Shown: positions 33,529-41,919, counted from the first letter of the stretch. The stretch: DNA of 64,000 nucleotides from Mycobacterium yunnanensis (GCF_025823185.1 NZ_JACKVK010000003.1:186001-250000), one strand, 5' to 3'. The notes: generated by a model not told the origin, from the letters alone. A program made the numbers and translations.

Positions 33529-34269
33529 TCAGCTCGGGCGGTCATCGCCAACCAGTCGTGCCACGACGTCGGTGAGTTTGACGTTCGTCTGCTGCGAAAG
33601 CTGCTTGAGCAGCTCGAACGCGGCGACCGCGTCGATGCCGTAACGCTCCATCAGCATGCCCTTGGCTTGCCCGATGACGTCTCGACTGCTCAACGCGCTT
33701 CGAAACTGACGATCGCGCTGGAGCATGTTCCACGCCACCGCCGTGTGCGTTGCGGCCAGTAACCCCAGTTCGATCGACTCGTCGTCGAACACCCCCGCCG
33801 TGTCGGCGTAGAAGTTCAACGTCGCGATCTGCCGGTCGTCGGCGACGAGACGAAACGACATCGTCGAGCGCACTGGGGTTCGATGGAGCGCCGCGTCGCG
33901 GAAGCGGGGCCAGCGGTGCTCGGCGGTCAGGTCGTCGACGAAGATGATGTGTTGCTGCCAGGCCGCAGAGAGGCACGGACCCTCGCCGAAGTCGCGTTGC
34001 ACGTCGTCGAGTACTCGGGCGCAGGGGGCGGTGCCACCCAGCGTGGACACCGTTCCCGAGCTGTCCATGATCGTGATGCCGGCATACCGAGCCCCTGGCA
34101 CGAACGCCACGTTGGACTCGTTGACCTCGCGCAACACCGGCTCGAGATCGTCCGGTCCGTGCTCTCGCATGCGTTCGACTCTGTCCAGCACCACCTGCAA
34201 ATGCACGGACTCGTCCGCCAGATATCGTCGCGGCCGTTCAGATGACCGTCTGGTGTCCGTGGGACCCAT
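33529..34269 (-). CDS. GAF-ANTAR domain regulator
   Basis: 246 residues with GAGGGGG before the ATG. GAF domain about 20-170 (ITIMDSSGTVSTLGGTAPCARVLDDVQRDFGEGPCL in two segments; FRLVADDRQIATLNFYAD), then a C-terminal ANTAR domain about 180-240 (LSSRDVIGQAKGMLMERYGIDAVAAFELLKQLS). ANTAR domains bind paired RNA hexaloop hairpins and prevent transcription termination. Two Cys in the GAF region (APCARV and GPCLSA) could be redox- or ligand-sensitive. Probably co-transcribed with the SpoIIE-type gene downstream. Targets are unknown. Confidence 0.9.
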   Translation of the reverse strand: MGPTDTRRSSERPRRYLADESVHLQVVLDRVERMREHGPDDLEPVLREVNESNVAFVPGARYAGITIMDSSGTVSTLGGTAPCARVLDDVQRDFGEGPCLSAAWQQHIIFVDDLTAEHRWPRFRDAALHRTPVRSTMSFRLVADDRQIATLNFYADTAGVFDDESIELGLLAATHTAVAWNMLQRDRQFRSALSSRDVIGQAKGMLMERYGIDAVAAFELLKQLSQQTNVKLTDVVARLVGDDRPS

Positions 34270-34485
34270 GGCGTTCCCCCTCTACATCCTGCCGAGTCGG
34301 CGACACGTGCATCGTCGCCCGCTCCAAACCACCCGCGACGACTCGATGATCGAGCGGGCCCCCAACGGACGGGGAACACCCGCCCATGATGCTCCTCATC
34401 CTCTGCCAAACGCACTGAGTTGGCAGGTAGTTTGGAGATGAAACCAAAACTGAACCGTGTTGGCGACAGGCAAGCCGTGGCCTCG

Positions 34486-34501
34486 ACGGGTCTCGACCCG
34501 T
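34486..34501. other. Short perfect hairpin upstream of the four-helix membrane protein
   Basis: ACGGGT (34486-34491) and ACCCGT (34496-34501) flank a CTCG loop. It lies in the 290-bp divergent region 34270-34559, which otherwise shows no gene. It could be an operator or a leader hairpin; the ANTAR neighbour makes RNA hairpins of interest, but only one is seen. Confidence 0.3.
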
Positions 34502-34559
34502 GAGGGCCAAGAAACGCCAGATGGGTTGTGCCACTGAGTCGATGCCATCGGGAGCGGCG

Positions 34560-35726
34560 ATGGGGAGGATCGAGGGTGTGGGACGAAACCAGACACGTCA
34601 CGAGTCATCCGTTCACACGATCGCCGTCATCTGCGATCCCGAGGCCGCGCCCGCAGAGATCGCCGGACATCTCTGCCGAGTGCTTCCGACGCTGCTCGAC
34701 GAGGCGTGTGGTGGTTCGGCAGGGTTCGACCTGCGGCTGCACCGAGAGCGGCTTCCGATCGACCCGCAGGGAAATCATCGTTCGTTGATCGATCACGCGG
34801 GGCGGATGAAGAGCCGACGTGGCTGGGACGCCGCGGTGTGCGTCACGGACCTGCCGTTGTGCGGCGAAGACGACGAGCCCTTGGTGGCCGACGTGAGCCT
34901 TGCCAGCGGCGTCGCGGTGTTGTCGCTGCCGGCCTTCGGCGCTCCTCGATTGCGCAGCCGGGTCACCGAGGTGATGGTGCACATCCTGCAAGAACTGCTG
35001 CCGCCAGTGCGTGATTCCAGGCCGACCGACCTGGCGACTCCCTCCTTGACCGGCCGCAGGCTTCCCGGGCCGTTCCGACTGGTCGTACCGAATGACGACG
35101 GCATCGACGCCCAGGTGGTAGCCACTCGGGGACTGTGGCGTCAATTGGCGGGCATGGTTCGAGTGAACCGGCCATGGCGGCTGTGGCGCGGCTTGCGGCG
35201 AGGTGTCGTCGCGGCCCTGGCGTTCGGGCTGCTGCTGCTGATCAATCCGACGGTGTGGGATCTCGGGATCGACCACACGTGGTACGACCTGCTGGGCATC
35301 TCGCTGTGTGTCGTCGCCGCGATGGTGGTGTGGCTGATCTTCTATCACCACCTGTGGGTGTCGAAGGACGTCGGGAACCGTCAGCAGCTCTTCTTGTTCA
35401 ACGCATCCACCGTGATCACGTTTGCCATCGGCTTGAGCGTCGCCTTCCTGGGCTTGTTGGTCGTGACCTTTGTGGCGTCACATCTCGTCCTGTCGGACAA
35501 CGTGCTGGCCAAGCACTTTGGATCGCCGCCCGGGGTGGTCGAGTACCTCAAGCTGAGCTGGATGGCCACTGTGGGCGCCTCCGTGGTGGGAGCGTTGGGA
35601 ACGGGATTCGAGACCGAGGAAGACGTCCGGCAGGCGGCTTACGGCAGGCGGGAAACGGAGCGACGCAAGCAGTGTCAGAGTGGTACACCTGGCGCGTCCG
35701 ACCCCTTCTCGGCTGGACACGGGTAG
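34560..35726 (+). CDS. Four-helix membrane protein with soluble N-terminal domain, unknown function
   Basis: 388 residues from ATG 34560 (GGGAG five bases upstream); GTG 34578 and an in-frame start at 34500 are possible. The first about 200 residues are a soluble alpha/beta region (HTIAVICDPEAAPAEIAGHL, WDAAVCVTDLPLCGEDD). Four hydrophobic segments follow in the C-terminal half: ALAFGLLLLINPTVWDL, ISLCVVAAMVVWLIFYHH, TVITFAIGLSVAFLGLLVV and WMATVGASVVGALGTGF. The tail is basic. The pattern recurs in actinobacteria, but I recognise no named family. Divergent from the GAF-ANTAR gene. Its TAG directly abuts the stop of the next gene. Confidence 0.8.
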   Translation: MGRIEGVGRNQTRHESSVHTIAVICDPEAAPAEIAGHLCRVLPTLLDEACGGSAGFDLRLHRERLPIDPQGNHRSLIDHAGRMKSRRGWDAAVCVTDLPLCGEDDEPLVADVSLASGVAVLSLPAFGAPRLRSRVTEVMVHILQELLPPVRDSRPTDLATPSLTGRRLPGPFRLVVPNDDGIDAQVVATRGLWRQLAGMVRVNRPWRLWRGLRRGVVAALAFGLLLLINPTVWDLGIDHTWYDLLGISLCVVAAMVVWLIFYHHLWVSKDVGNRQQLFLFNASTVITFAIGLSVAFLGLLVVTFVASHLVLSDNVLAKHFGSPPGVVEYLKLSWMATVGASVVGALGTGFETEEDVRQAAYGRRETERRKQCQSGTPGASDPFSAGHG

Positions 35727-36884
35727 TCACAGCTCGTCCAACCGCGGGAACAGCACCTCGCGCACGATCAGCTGAATTGCGGCCGCCACCGGTATCGCGA
35801 CCAGCGCGCCCACGATTCCGAGAAGTCCCCCGCCGATCAGTACCGCCACCACCGTGGTGACGGCGGGGACGTCGACGGCACGACCGACGATCTTGGGAAC
35901 CAGTAGATAGTCCTCGATCACCCGCAGCACCACGTAGAACGCGACCGTGGCCAGCGCCAGTGGAAACGACACCGTCAGCGCCACCGCTGCGACGATGAAC
36001 CCCGCCACGGTGGACCCGAACGGCACGAGGTCGAGAAGCGCCACGAAGATGGAGAGGAGCACCGGGTACGGGATCCCGAAGGCGACGAGCCAGACGAAGG
36101 TGGCAAGCCCGGTGATCACCGAAATGACCACGTTGCCAAGGAGATAGGCGCCGACCTTCGCGCATATCTGGTCACCGATCAAGATGACGCGCGGGCGGCG
36201 GGAGTTGGGCGCGAGGCGGTACGCAGTCGCACGGATGCGCGGGACGGAGATCAGGAAGTACACCGTCAACACGGCGAGGATGAAGATGTCGGCGATTCCG
36301 CCGACGACGGTGCTTCCCGCCTTGACCACTTCACCGACAGCCGAACCCCCCGATCCGTGAACGGCGTCGGTGACGCGTTGCTGCAGGCCAAACCGATCGT
36401 TGAGGCTGCCGATCCACGATGAATGATTCTGTATCGACTGGACGTACTGCGGAGCCCGGTCGACGAATTGCCGTGCCTGCTGGAGAAGCGGTGTGATGAC
36501 CGCGGCGATGGCCCCAACCACCAACGCGAACAAAGCGATTAGCACGACGGTCACCGCTGCCCACCGAGGCGCGCGCCGGCGGACCAGCCAGGAGACGGCA
36601 GGCTCCAAGCCGAGCGCGATGAACAACGCGGCACTGATGAGCAACAACATCGACGAGACCGACATCAAGGCACGCACAGCCGCATAGGTCACGGCCACAC
36701 CGGCTGCGCCGGTCAGACCGATGAAGAACGGTGACCGCCAATCAGCCCGCGGGCCAGAAGGGCCGAGTGGTCGATCCTCGGAACGCATCTGGGCAGCACG
36801 TACCTCGGCGTCGGCGATCGGCCCTTCGGCGTCGGTATGGGGCTGAGCTACCAGGTGATGATGGCCCGTGTGAGTGTTCGTCAT
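35727..36884 (-). CDS. AI-2E family (PerM-like) transporter
   Basis: 385 residues from ATG 36884, with GAGGTGGG seven bases upstream. His-rich N-terminal tail (MTNTHTGHHHLV), then about eight membrane helices with the soluble segment between helices 3 and 4 (RQFVDRAPQYVQSI) and the conserved GIPYPVLLSIFVALLDLVPFGSTV and GNVVISVITGL regions of the AI-2E/PerM family. Members export small molecules or ions, or support stress tolerance; naming as autoinducer exporter is not implied here. The stop codon is immediately adjacent to the opposing gene's stop with no gap. Confidence 0.88.
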   Translation of the reverse strand: MTNTHTGHHHLVAQPHTDAEGPIADAEVRAAQMRSEDRPLGPSGPRADWRSPFFIGLTGAAGVAVTYAAVRALMSVSSMLLLISAALFIALGLEPAVSWLVRRRAPRWAAVTVVLIALFALVVGAIAAVITPLLQQARQFVDRAPQYVQSIQNHSSWIGSLNDRFGLQQRVTDAVHGSGGSAVGEVVKAGSTVVGGIADIFILAVLTVYFLISVPRIRATAYRLAPNSRRPRVILIGDQICAKVGAYLLGNVVISVITGLATFVWLVAFGIPYPVLLSIFVALLDLVPFGSTVAGFIVAAVALTVSFPLALATVAFYVVLRVIEDYLLVPKIVGRAVDVPAVTTVVAVLIGGGLLGIVGALVAIPVAAAIQLIVREVLFPRLDEL

Positions 36885-37016
36885 CGTGTTCCCACCTCTG
36901 ATCGTCGGCGTCGCCGCCTCGAGCACGGTCGTACCCGCGCTCCGAACCACTAGTCGTCGGGATCGTCGATGTGCACTCTGGTGACGAACGGGGCGTCCGA
37001 ACGTCGACCCGTCGGG

Positions 37017-37036
37017 CCCACGGCGGCTACCGTGGG
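37017..37036 (-). terminator. Stem-loop at the end of the VOC gene
   Basis: CCCACGG (37017-37023) pairs with CCGTGGG (37030-37036) around a 6-base loop containing the VOC gene stop (37027-37029). No T-run follows. Confidence 0.4.
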
Positions 37037-37458
37037 GTGCGGTTCTGCTGTAGCCGCCGCGCATCGGCTGTGACGGGCGTGTAGAGGTTGACGAGTACGC
37101 CGTCGGGGTCGCGAATCAAAACCGACAGGTTGCCCCACGGCATCATGGTCGGAGGTTGTACGACGTCGAGCTCGTCGCCATACGTACTCTTCAGAGTCTC
37201 GAACAGGGCCTCGGCGTCGTCGACCCAGAATTCGACGATGGAGCCGTTGGCCGCCGGGGTTGGGGTGTCGCCGGCGATGAGCGGGACCCGGCTGGCATCG
37301 CTGACGGCGAGTGTCGCCGATGGCGTCACCAGCTCTGCGAAGTCCTCGGTCAGGTAATTCGGTGTCGCCCCGGTGAGCACCTCGTAGAAGGCCACCGCGC
37401 GTGGGACGTTGCGGGTGATCACGCGTACGGAGGCAAGGCGAATGGTGTTGGTCGTCAT
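37027..37458 (-). CDS. VOC (glyoxalase/bleomycin resistance) family protein
   Basis: 143 residues from ATG 37458; an upstream in-frame extension crosses the operator and is rejected. Two beta-alpha-beta-beta-beta modules: IRLASVRVITRNVPRAVAFYEVLTG and SIVEFWVDDAEALFETLKSTYG, ending WGNLSVLIRDPDGVLVNLYTPV. The RDPDG motif and Glu in the VEFWV strand are typical of metal-binding VOC enzymes (glyoxalases, dioxygenases, antibiotic-binding proteins). The substrate is unknown. Divergently arranged with a WYL regulator over a 63-bp region holding a 25-bp palindrome, so its expression is probably ligand-controlled. No ribosome-binding site; TAACGT seven bases upstream fits leaderless expression. Confidence 0.88.
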   Translation of the reverse strand: MTTNTIRLASVRVITRNVPRAVAFYEVLTGATPNYLTEDFAELVTPSATLAVSDASRVPLIAGDTPTPAANGSIVEFWVDDAEALFETLKSTYGDELDVVQPPTMMPWGNLSVLIRDPDGVLVNLYTPVTADARRLQQNRTPR

Positions 37459-37465
37459 GGCGGAG

Positions 37466-37471
37466 ACGTTA
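37466..37471 (-). promoter_or_regulatory. -10 element (TAACGT) of the VOC gene
   Basis: Followed by seven bases and the ATG at 37458. The -35 region would lie at about 37489-37494, inside the palindrome. Confidence 0.4.
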
Positions 37472-37477
37472 ACCGTG

Positions 37478-37502
37478 ATACCGGGCGATATCCGCCCGGT
37501 AT
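37478..37502. promoter_or_regulatory. Palindromic operator between VOC and WYL-regulator genes
   Basis: Perfect 10-bp arms ATACCGGGCG (37478-37487) and CGCCCGGTAT (37493-37502) around ATATC. It covers the expected -35 regions of both divergent promoters, the position expected for a shared operator bound by the adjacent WYL regulator. Confidence 0.65.
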
Positions 37503-37509
37503 GACGGTC

Positions 37510-37515
37510 TAGGTT
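37510..37515 (+). promoter_or_regulatory. -10 element (TAGGTT), leaderless start of the WYL regulator
   Basis: Six bases separate TAGGTT from GTG 37522; the -35 position (about 37487-37492) lies in the palindrome. Confidence 0.45.
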
Positions 37516-37521
37516 CGTGAG

Positions 37522-38538
37522 GTGGCACGTCCGACCGCGCAAGTGTTGACGCTTCTGGCCTTACTGCAGGGAGGTGGGACGCGCACCGTGGCCGACCTCG
37601 CGCGTCGTCTGACCGTGGACGAGCGCACCGTGCGCCGCTACGTCGAACACCTTCGCGAGCTCGGCATTCCGGTGGAATCCGTACGCGGCCGCTACGGGGG
37701 CTACCGATTGGCTCGCCACTCGCGCATGCCCCCGCTGATGTTGAGCGACGAAGAGGCACTCGCGGTCATCTGGGGGCTGCTGCTCACGGGCCCCTCGGGG
37801 ACCGGGCCGGCATCCCCGCTGGCGGTGGAGACGGCTACGGCCAAGGTGCGGCGTGTGCTGCCCACAGCGCTGAGTACGCGGATCGACACCGTGGTGGACA
37901 CCGTCGACTTCCTCCCATCCTCAGGTGAGGATGCCCGCGACACGAGCCGCCGTGACGACGGCTCCGCGGTGCGCATGCTGCTCGAGCTGACCAAGGCGGT
38001 GCGAGGCCGGCGTCCGGTGGCCTTCGAATACACCACACGGCAAGGCCGAAATCAGGAACGCACGGTCGAGCCGCATGGTGTGGTCGCCCACCGAGGCCTG
38101 CTCTACCTCACCGGGTTCGACGTGATGCGTCAGTCGGCGCGCACGTTCCGTCTCGACCGAATGACTGATCTGCGGCTGCTCGAAGGCACTTTCACGCGGC
38201 CAGCCGACGCCGACCCACGAAACCAGGTCCTCGGTCCGCTATCCGCGGCACCGGACCGACATGCCGTGTCGGTGCGCATCCGCGCCGACGCCGCGCACGT
38301 GCGAACCCTCATCCCCGAGACGGTTGCCTCGATCACGCCACTGCCCGCCGCCGAAGACGGCGACGGATGGCACCGGGTGTCCCTGCACGCTGAACGCCTC
38401 GAATGGGTCGCGGGCAGACTGGCGGCCATCGACCGTCCGTTCGTCGTCGAATCCCCACCAGACTTGAGGGACGAAGTCATTGCGTTGACGCAACGTCTGA
38501 TCGAGGCGTCGACTTCATCGGGGCCAAGGTTTGACTGA
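37522..38538 (+). CDS. WYL-domain transcriptional regulator (YafY type)
   Basis: 338 residues. N-terminal winged helix 5-60 (GTRTVADLARRLTVDERTVRRYVEHLRELGIPVES), WYL domain about 145-225 (RPVAFEYTTRQGRNQERTVEPHGVV, TFRLDRMTDLRLLE) and a WCX C-terminal dimer segment about 235-330. WYL domains bind small ligands or nucleic acid. It likely controls itself and the divergent VOC gene through the palindrome at 37478-37502. The GTG start is leaderless by promoter spacing. Confidence 0.92.
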   Translation: MARPTAQVLTLLALLQGGGTRTVADLARRLTVDERTVRRYVEHLRELGIPVESVRGRYGGYRLARHSRMPPLMLSDEEALAVIWGLLLTGPSGTGPASPLAVETATAKVRRVLPTALSTRIDTVVDTVDFLPSSGEDARDTSRRDDGSAVRMLLELTKAVRGRRPVAFEYTTRQGRNQERTVEPHGVVAHRGLLYLTGFDVMRQSARTFRLDRMTDLRLLEGTFTRPADADPRNQVLGPLSAAPDRHAVSVRIRADAAHVRTLIPETVASITPLPAAEDGDGWHRVSLHAERLEWVAGRLAAIDRPFVVESPPDLRDEVIALTQRLIEASTSSGPRFD

Positions 38539-38589
38539 CGGCGCTGCGAAGGCCATCCGGCGTGGCGAGGTGGTGGGCGACTACGAGCT

Positions 38590-39810
38590 CTATCGTCGCG
38601 CCGCGGGTGAAGTGCGTCGCCGCAGGCGGTAGCTGCGCAGCTGCGGGTAGCCGGTGACCCGGCGCGGCGCTCGTCGCGACACCTGGAATTGCATTGCGCT
38701 GGAGAGGCTCTCGGTCATCGACTCGTCGACGCGCACCGTCCCGCGTCGCGCCAGGCTGGTGATCCGTGCGGCAATGTTGACGACCGGGCCGAAGACGTCG
38801 CCGTTGCGCTGCAGTACCGGGCCGTAGGCTAGCCCGGCATGCGCCGCAGGTAACCGTTCGTCGGCGCCGATGTGCTCCACCAGCTCCATCGCGATTGCCG
38901 CCGCCGCGGCTGGGTCGTCGCTGATGAACATGACCTCGTCGCCCACGTTCTTGATCACGCGCCCGTGGTGACTTACGACGGTATCGGAGACCTGCGCCTC
39001 GAATTCACTGAGGAGGGTGGACAATTCGGCGACCGACAGGGTTCGGGACAGTTGTGTGAAGCCCGAGAGGTCGACGAAACCCACTGCCATCGGCCGGCTG
39101 TCCTCACCGTTGACGATCTCCTCGGCAGAAGGCAACAGCACCGCCCGGCCGGCCGCGGTAGCCATGTGGCGCCGCCATACGTAGAGCGTGGTTCGCTCGA
39201 GCACGGGAAGCAACTCGTGGGTGATTTGCACGGCTTGAGCTGAGAGCTGTTCGGGCGACGGGGGTTCCGTGGCGGAGTAATCCTCGCCGAGGCGCTTGCC
39301 CATCACCTCGGAGATGAAGCTGGTGTGAGCCGCCGCCAGTCGTGAGAGCAGTTGGCCGAATGGGCGGGCCATGGCGACCGCCCCGTCGGCGTCGACGATG
39401 CCAGCGGTGATCATTCCGCTGACGTCGCTCAAGGCGGCCGCGTCGGCGCTGGTGAACACGCGCTGATCATCGGCGACCTCCGCGAATCCCAATGCCCGCC
39501 ACAACCGGCGACCCACGTCCAAGGGGATGCCCGCGGCGTCGAGCACCTCCGTGCGAGTGAAGCGTCCCGTCCCAGCCAACAGGCCGCGAGTAATCGCCGC
39601 AGACGTCATGTCGCCGGCGTCGCTCTCGTCGTCGACCGCGACGTCGTCGCCATACGTGTCGCCCAAAGCGGTCAACACGGTAGCCAGAAGGCTGTCCCCG
39701 CCGAGCCGGGCACGATCCCGTGTCAGTGCGGTGTTGCCGGCGTCGAGCATCTTCGGGACGACCTGCACCGTTCCGCGCAACGGCGCGCGGACACCAGACA
39801 GTACGTCCAT
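38590..39810 (-). CDS. Class III adenylate cyclase with N-terminal regulatory region
   Basis: 406 residues; AAGGG five bases before the ATG. The helical N-terminus (about 40-225: LLAGTGRFTRTEVLDAAGIP, AQAVQITHELLPVLERTTLYVWRRH) resembles the adenylate cyclase regulatory domain found with mycobacterial cyclases. The catalytic domain (about 238-395) has all key residues: metal Asp247 (GFVDLSGFT) and Asp291 (KNVGDEVMF), adenine-specifying Lys287 and Asp338 (NGDVFG), transition-state Asn345 and Arg349 (VNIAARI). It should therefore make cAMP. Stands alone; converges on the WYL regulator gene with 51 bp between. Confidence 0.9.
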   Translation of the reverse strand: MDVLSGVRAPLRGTVQVVPKMLDAGNTALTRDRARLGGDSLLATVLTALGDTYGDDVAVDDESDAGDMTSAAITRGLLAGTGRFTRTEVLDAAGIPLDVGRRLWRALGFAEVADDQRVFTSADAAALSDVSGMITAGIVDADGAVAMARPFGQLLSRLAAAHTSFISEVMGKRLGEDYSATEPPSPEQLSAQAVQITHELLPVLERTTLYVWRRHMATAAGRAVLLPSAEEIVNGEDSRPMAVGFVDLSGFTQLSRTLSVAELSTLLSEFEAQVSDTVVSHHGRVIKNVGDEVMFISDDPAAAAAIAMELVEHIGADERLPAAHAGLAYGPVLQRNGDVFGPVVNIAARITSLARRGTVRVDESMTESLSSAMQFQVSRRAPRRVTGYPQLRSYRLRRRTSPAARR

Positions 39811-39842
39811 GCTTGCCCTTCCGCCACGAGCGTTGGTACCTC

Positions 39843-39860
39843 CGGGGGCGTCGACCCCCG
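39843..39860. other. GC hairpin in the cyclase upstream region
   Basis: CGGGGG (39843-39848) pairs with CCCCCG (39855-39860). It overlaps the 5' leader of the minus-strand cyclase gene; possible operator or leader structure only. Confidence 0.25.
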
Positions 39861-39951
39861 ATGTCCATCATCTACCCGGCATGGCATCCGCTAGACGTGC
39901 CGTGCCTCGGCGGCGGGGATTGCGGGACGGGGGAGTGGGTATGGGCTCCGG

Positions 39952-40131
39952 ATGACTTCAGACGACGCAACTGACCTGAACGAGGTAATGGTGCCCACCG
40001 AGCAGGCGCATCCCGATCGCCGCGAGCATGCCAAGGAGCCCAAGCACCTCAGCGAGGACGAACTCGAGCAGCGAACCCAACACGAACGCGAGGTCGTCGA
40101 CTCCGAACGTCGCCGTCACGAAGATTCGTAG
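39952..40131 (+). CDS. Small highly charged protein (59 aa), possible stress-related gene
   Basis: 59 residues: [18 protein letters not shown], then a helix-forming stretch dominated by Glu, Arg, His, Lys and Asp (for example [15 protein letters not shown]) ending HEDS. No membrane helix or Cys. Support: GC-biased codon positions, acidic/basic alternating composition as in small stress proteins, and a strong GC hairpin starting right at its stop codon. Weakness: the ribosome-binding site is poor; GGGTAT at 39937-39942 could be a SigF-like -10, but a matching -35 is weak. It stands between the cyclase and hchA. Function unknown. Confidence 0.5.
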   Translation: MTSDDATDLNEVMVPTEQAHPDRREHAKEPKHLSEDELEQRTQHEREVVDSERRRHEDS

Positions 40132-40147
40132 GGGGAGCGGGCTCCCC
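40131..40147 (+). terminator. GC hairpin at the stop of the 59-aa gene
   Basis: GGGGAG (40132-40137) pairs with CTCCCC (40142-40147) over a CGGG loop immediately after the TAG at 40129-40131. The following bases are C-rich, not T-rich. Confidence 0.45.
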
Positions 40148-40292
40148 AACGCCCCCACCGCGGCCTCGCAGTCCCCACGTTCCCGATGGGCCCGGGGTGA
40201 AGAGCCACACGTACCGCGCAGGTCGGTTCATACTCGTGTTCGACGGCATGTATCCACGGTCGCCATGGCAGCCGATCGACAGGGGATCACCG

Positions 40293-41174
40293 ATGAGCAC
40301 GACCACCGACGACTTGAGCCGAGACCCCCGTCCGGACGAGGCCGAGGACAACGCGTACTTCCCCTCCCCGTATTCGCTGACCCAATACACCAAGCCCAAG
40401 ACCGACTTCGCCGGGGTGAAGCATCAGGGCGCCTACACCGAGGGTCGGTGGAAGATCCTGGCAATCGCCACCGAGGAACGATATGTGCTGTGCCAGAACG
40501 GGAAGATGTTCTCCACCGGCAACCATCCAGTCGAGACGCTGCTGCCGCTGCACCACCTGATGCAGGCGGGTTTCGACGTCGACGTCGCGACGATCGCCGG
40601 TTATCCGGCCAAATTCGAGCTATGGGCGCTGCCGGGTGAGGACCAGGCCGTGCTCGAGACCTACGCCGCCTTGAAGTCCAAACTCAAGCAGCCCAAGAAG
40701 CTCGCCGACGTCGTCGCCGAGGACCTCGGCCCAGATTCGGACTATCTGGCGGTGTTCGTTCCCGGCGGCCACGGCGCGCTCGTCGGGCTGCCAGTGGCCG
40801 AGGCGGTGGCCCAGACCTTGGATTGGGCGATGGCCAACGACAAGTTCATCATCACCCTGTGCCACGGCCCGGCCGCATTGCTGTCGGTCGGGCAGAACGG
40901 TCGGCAGTCCCCGTTCAGGGGTTACTCGATCTGCGTGTTCCCAGACGCTCTCGACAAGGGCGCAAACGTCGACATGGGTTATCTCCCCGGCCACTTGCAG
41001 TGGCTGCTGGCCGAGGCGCTCGAAGCCCAGGGCGTGACAGTTCTCAACGACGACATGACCGGTCGGGTGCACCAGGACCGCAGGTTGCTCACCGGCGACA
41101 GCCCGTTGGCGGCCAACGATCTCGGCCTCCTCGCTGCCGACGTGCTGGTGGGCGCTCTGCAGGGCGGTTCTTGA
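40293..41174 (+). CDS. hchA: Hsp31-type chaperone/deglycase HchA (DJ-1/PfpI superfamily)
   Basis: 293 residues from ATG 40293 (AGGGGA seven bases upstream). Shares with E. coli Hsp31 the motifs [11 protein letters not shown] (Glu81) and [12 protein letters not shown] with nucleophile Cys190 and His191, plus FVPGGHGAL and [10 protein letters not shown]. The long N-terminal extension relative to PfpI and the insertion [12 protein letters not shown] are typical of the HchA class. It acts as a holding chaperone or glyoxalase/deglycase against methylglyoxal damage. It belongs to the stress-related cluster; upstream 160 bp show no other gene. Confidence 0.92.
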   Translation: MSTTTDDLSRDPRPDEAEDNAYFPSPYSLTQYTKPKTDFAGVKHQGAYTEGRWKILAIATEERYVLCQNGKMFSTGNHPVETLLPLHHLMQAGFDVDVATIAGYPAKFELWALPGEDQAVLETYAALKSKLKQPKKLADVVAEDLGPDSDYLAVFVPGGHGALVGLPVAEAVAQTLDWAMANDKFIITLCHGPAALLSVGQNGRQSPFRGYSICVFPDALDKGANVDMGYLPGHLQWLLAEALEAQGVTVLNDDMTGRVHQDRRLLTGDSPLAANDLGLLAADVLVGALQGGS

Positions 41175-41266
41175 CCGAAGCGGTGGACGTTGCTCCGGAC
41201 GGAGCCCGTCGTCAACCGCCGTGAGACCTTGGAGGAGTTGGACTTTCGGCGACCGTGAGAGGCCCT

Positions 41267-41746
41267 TTACTCCGACCCGTCGACGGGGGGCCAGTCGCGA
41301 GCCCCGGCGCTTTCGCGCAGCTGGCCGAGAACGCGATTGACTACCTGGGCGGCAAGCCACAGTGCGACCTCGTCGTCGTGCGACACTTCGGGTAACAGCG
41401 CTGCGATTCGCTGCCGACGCACCGTGGCCCTGCTGCTCCAGTTCTGCCTTCCCGCTGCACCGAGCACCACCAACGACGCACGACCGTCATCGGGGTCGCT
41501 TCGCTTCTCCAACAGTCCCTGGCGCTCGAGTCGTTGCACGAGCTGCGTCATACCGGACTGGCTGGCTCCCTCGGCCTCGGCGAGGGCGGTCAACCGCATC
41601 GGGCCTTCTCGGTACAGCCGGTTGACCACGAGCGCGGCGCTCGCACTGAGCTCTCCGCGGTCGATCAGGTATCGCCACATCAGGTCGGTGCTCAGCTCGA
41701 TCATCTCGGCGATGGACTCGACGCTGCAGTCGACCGGTTGTTCCAT
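41267..41746 (-). CDS. MarR-family transcriptional regulator
   Basis: 159 residues. Winged helix in about 33-110: LSASAALVVNRLYREGPMRLTALAEAEGASQSGMTQLVQRLERQGLLEKRSDPDDGRASLVVL, read here as separate helix, recognition and wing segments, is a classic MarR pattern. Divergent from the mmpS-mmpL operon, as Rv0678 is beside mmpS5-mmpL5 in M. tuberculosis. The inverted repeat at 41746-41765 covers its own -10 region, indicating autorepression. Likely also controls the efflux operon, though no second copy of the site was found at the mmpS promoter. Confidence 0.9.
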   Translation of the reverse strand: MEQPVDCSVESIAEMIELSTDLMWRYLIDRGELSASAALVVNRLYREGPMRLTALAEAEGASQSGMTQLVQRLERQGLLEKRSDPDDGRASLVVLGAAGRQNWSSRATVRRQRIAALLPEVSHDDEVALWLAAQVVNRVLGQLRESAGARDWPPVDGSE

Positions 41747-41765
41747 GACTGATTTATATCAGTCA
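41746..41765. promoter_or_regulatory. MarR operator and -10 element over the marR start
   Basis: Arms TGACTGAT (41746-41753) and ATCAGTCA (41758-41765) are perfect with a 4-bp spacer. On the minus strand TATAAA (41758-41753) sits six bases before ATG 41746, so the probable -10 of a leaderless message is inside the repeat. Confidence 0.65.
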
Positions 41766-41919
41766 CGTGATGGTTAGGGAATAAACGGAGACGCAGAACC
41801 GTTCTCCGCCTCCTTCGGCTTGGCGACGTCATGCGCTACCGGTCAACCGATTTCGTGGATGGGCACTACGTTTTGAACCTTGAGATCTGCTGTGAAACGG
41901 CCGTCGATTGGCTTAGCGG

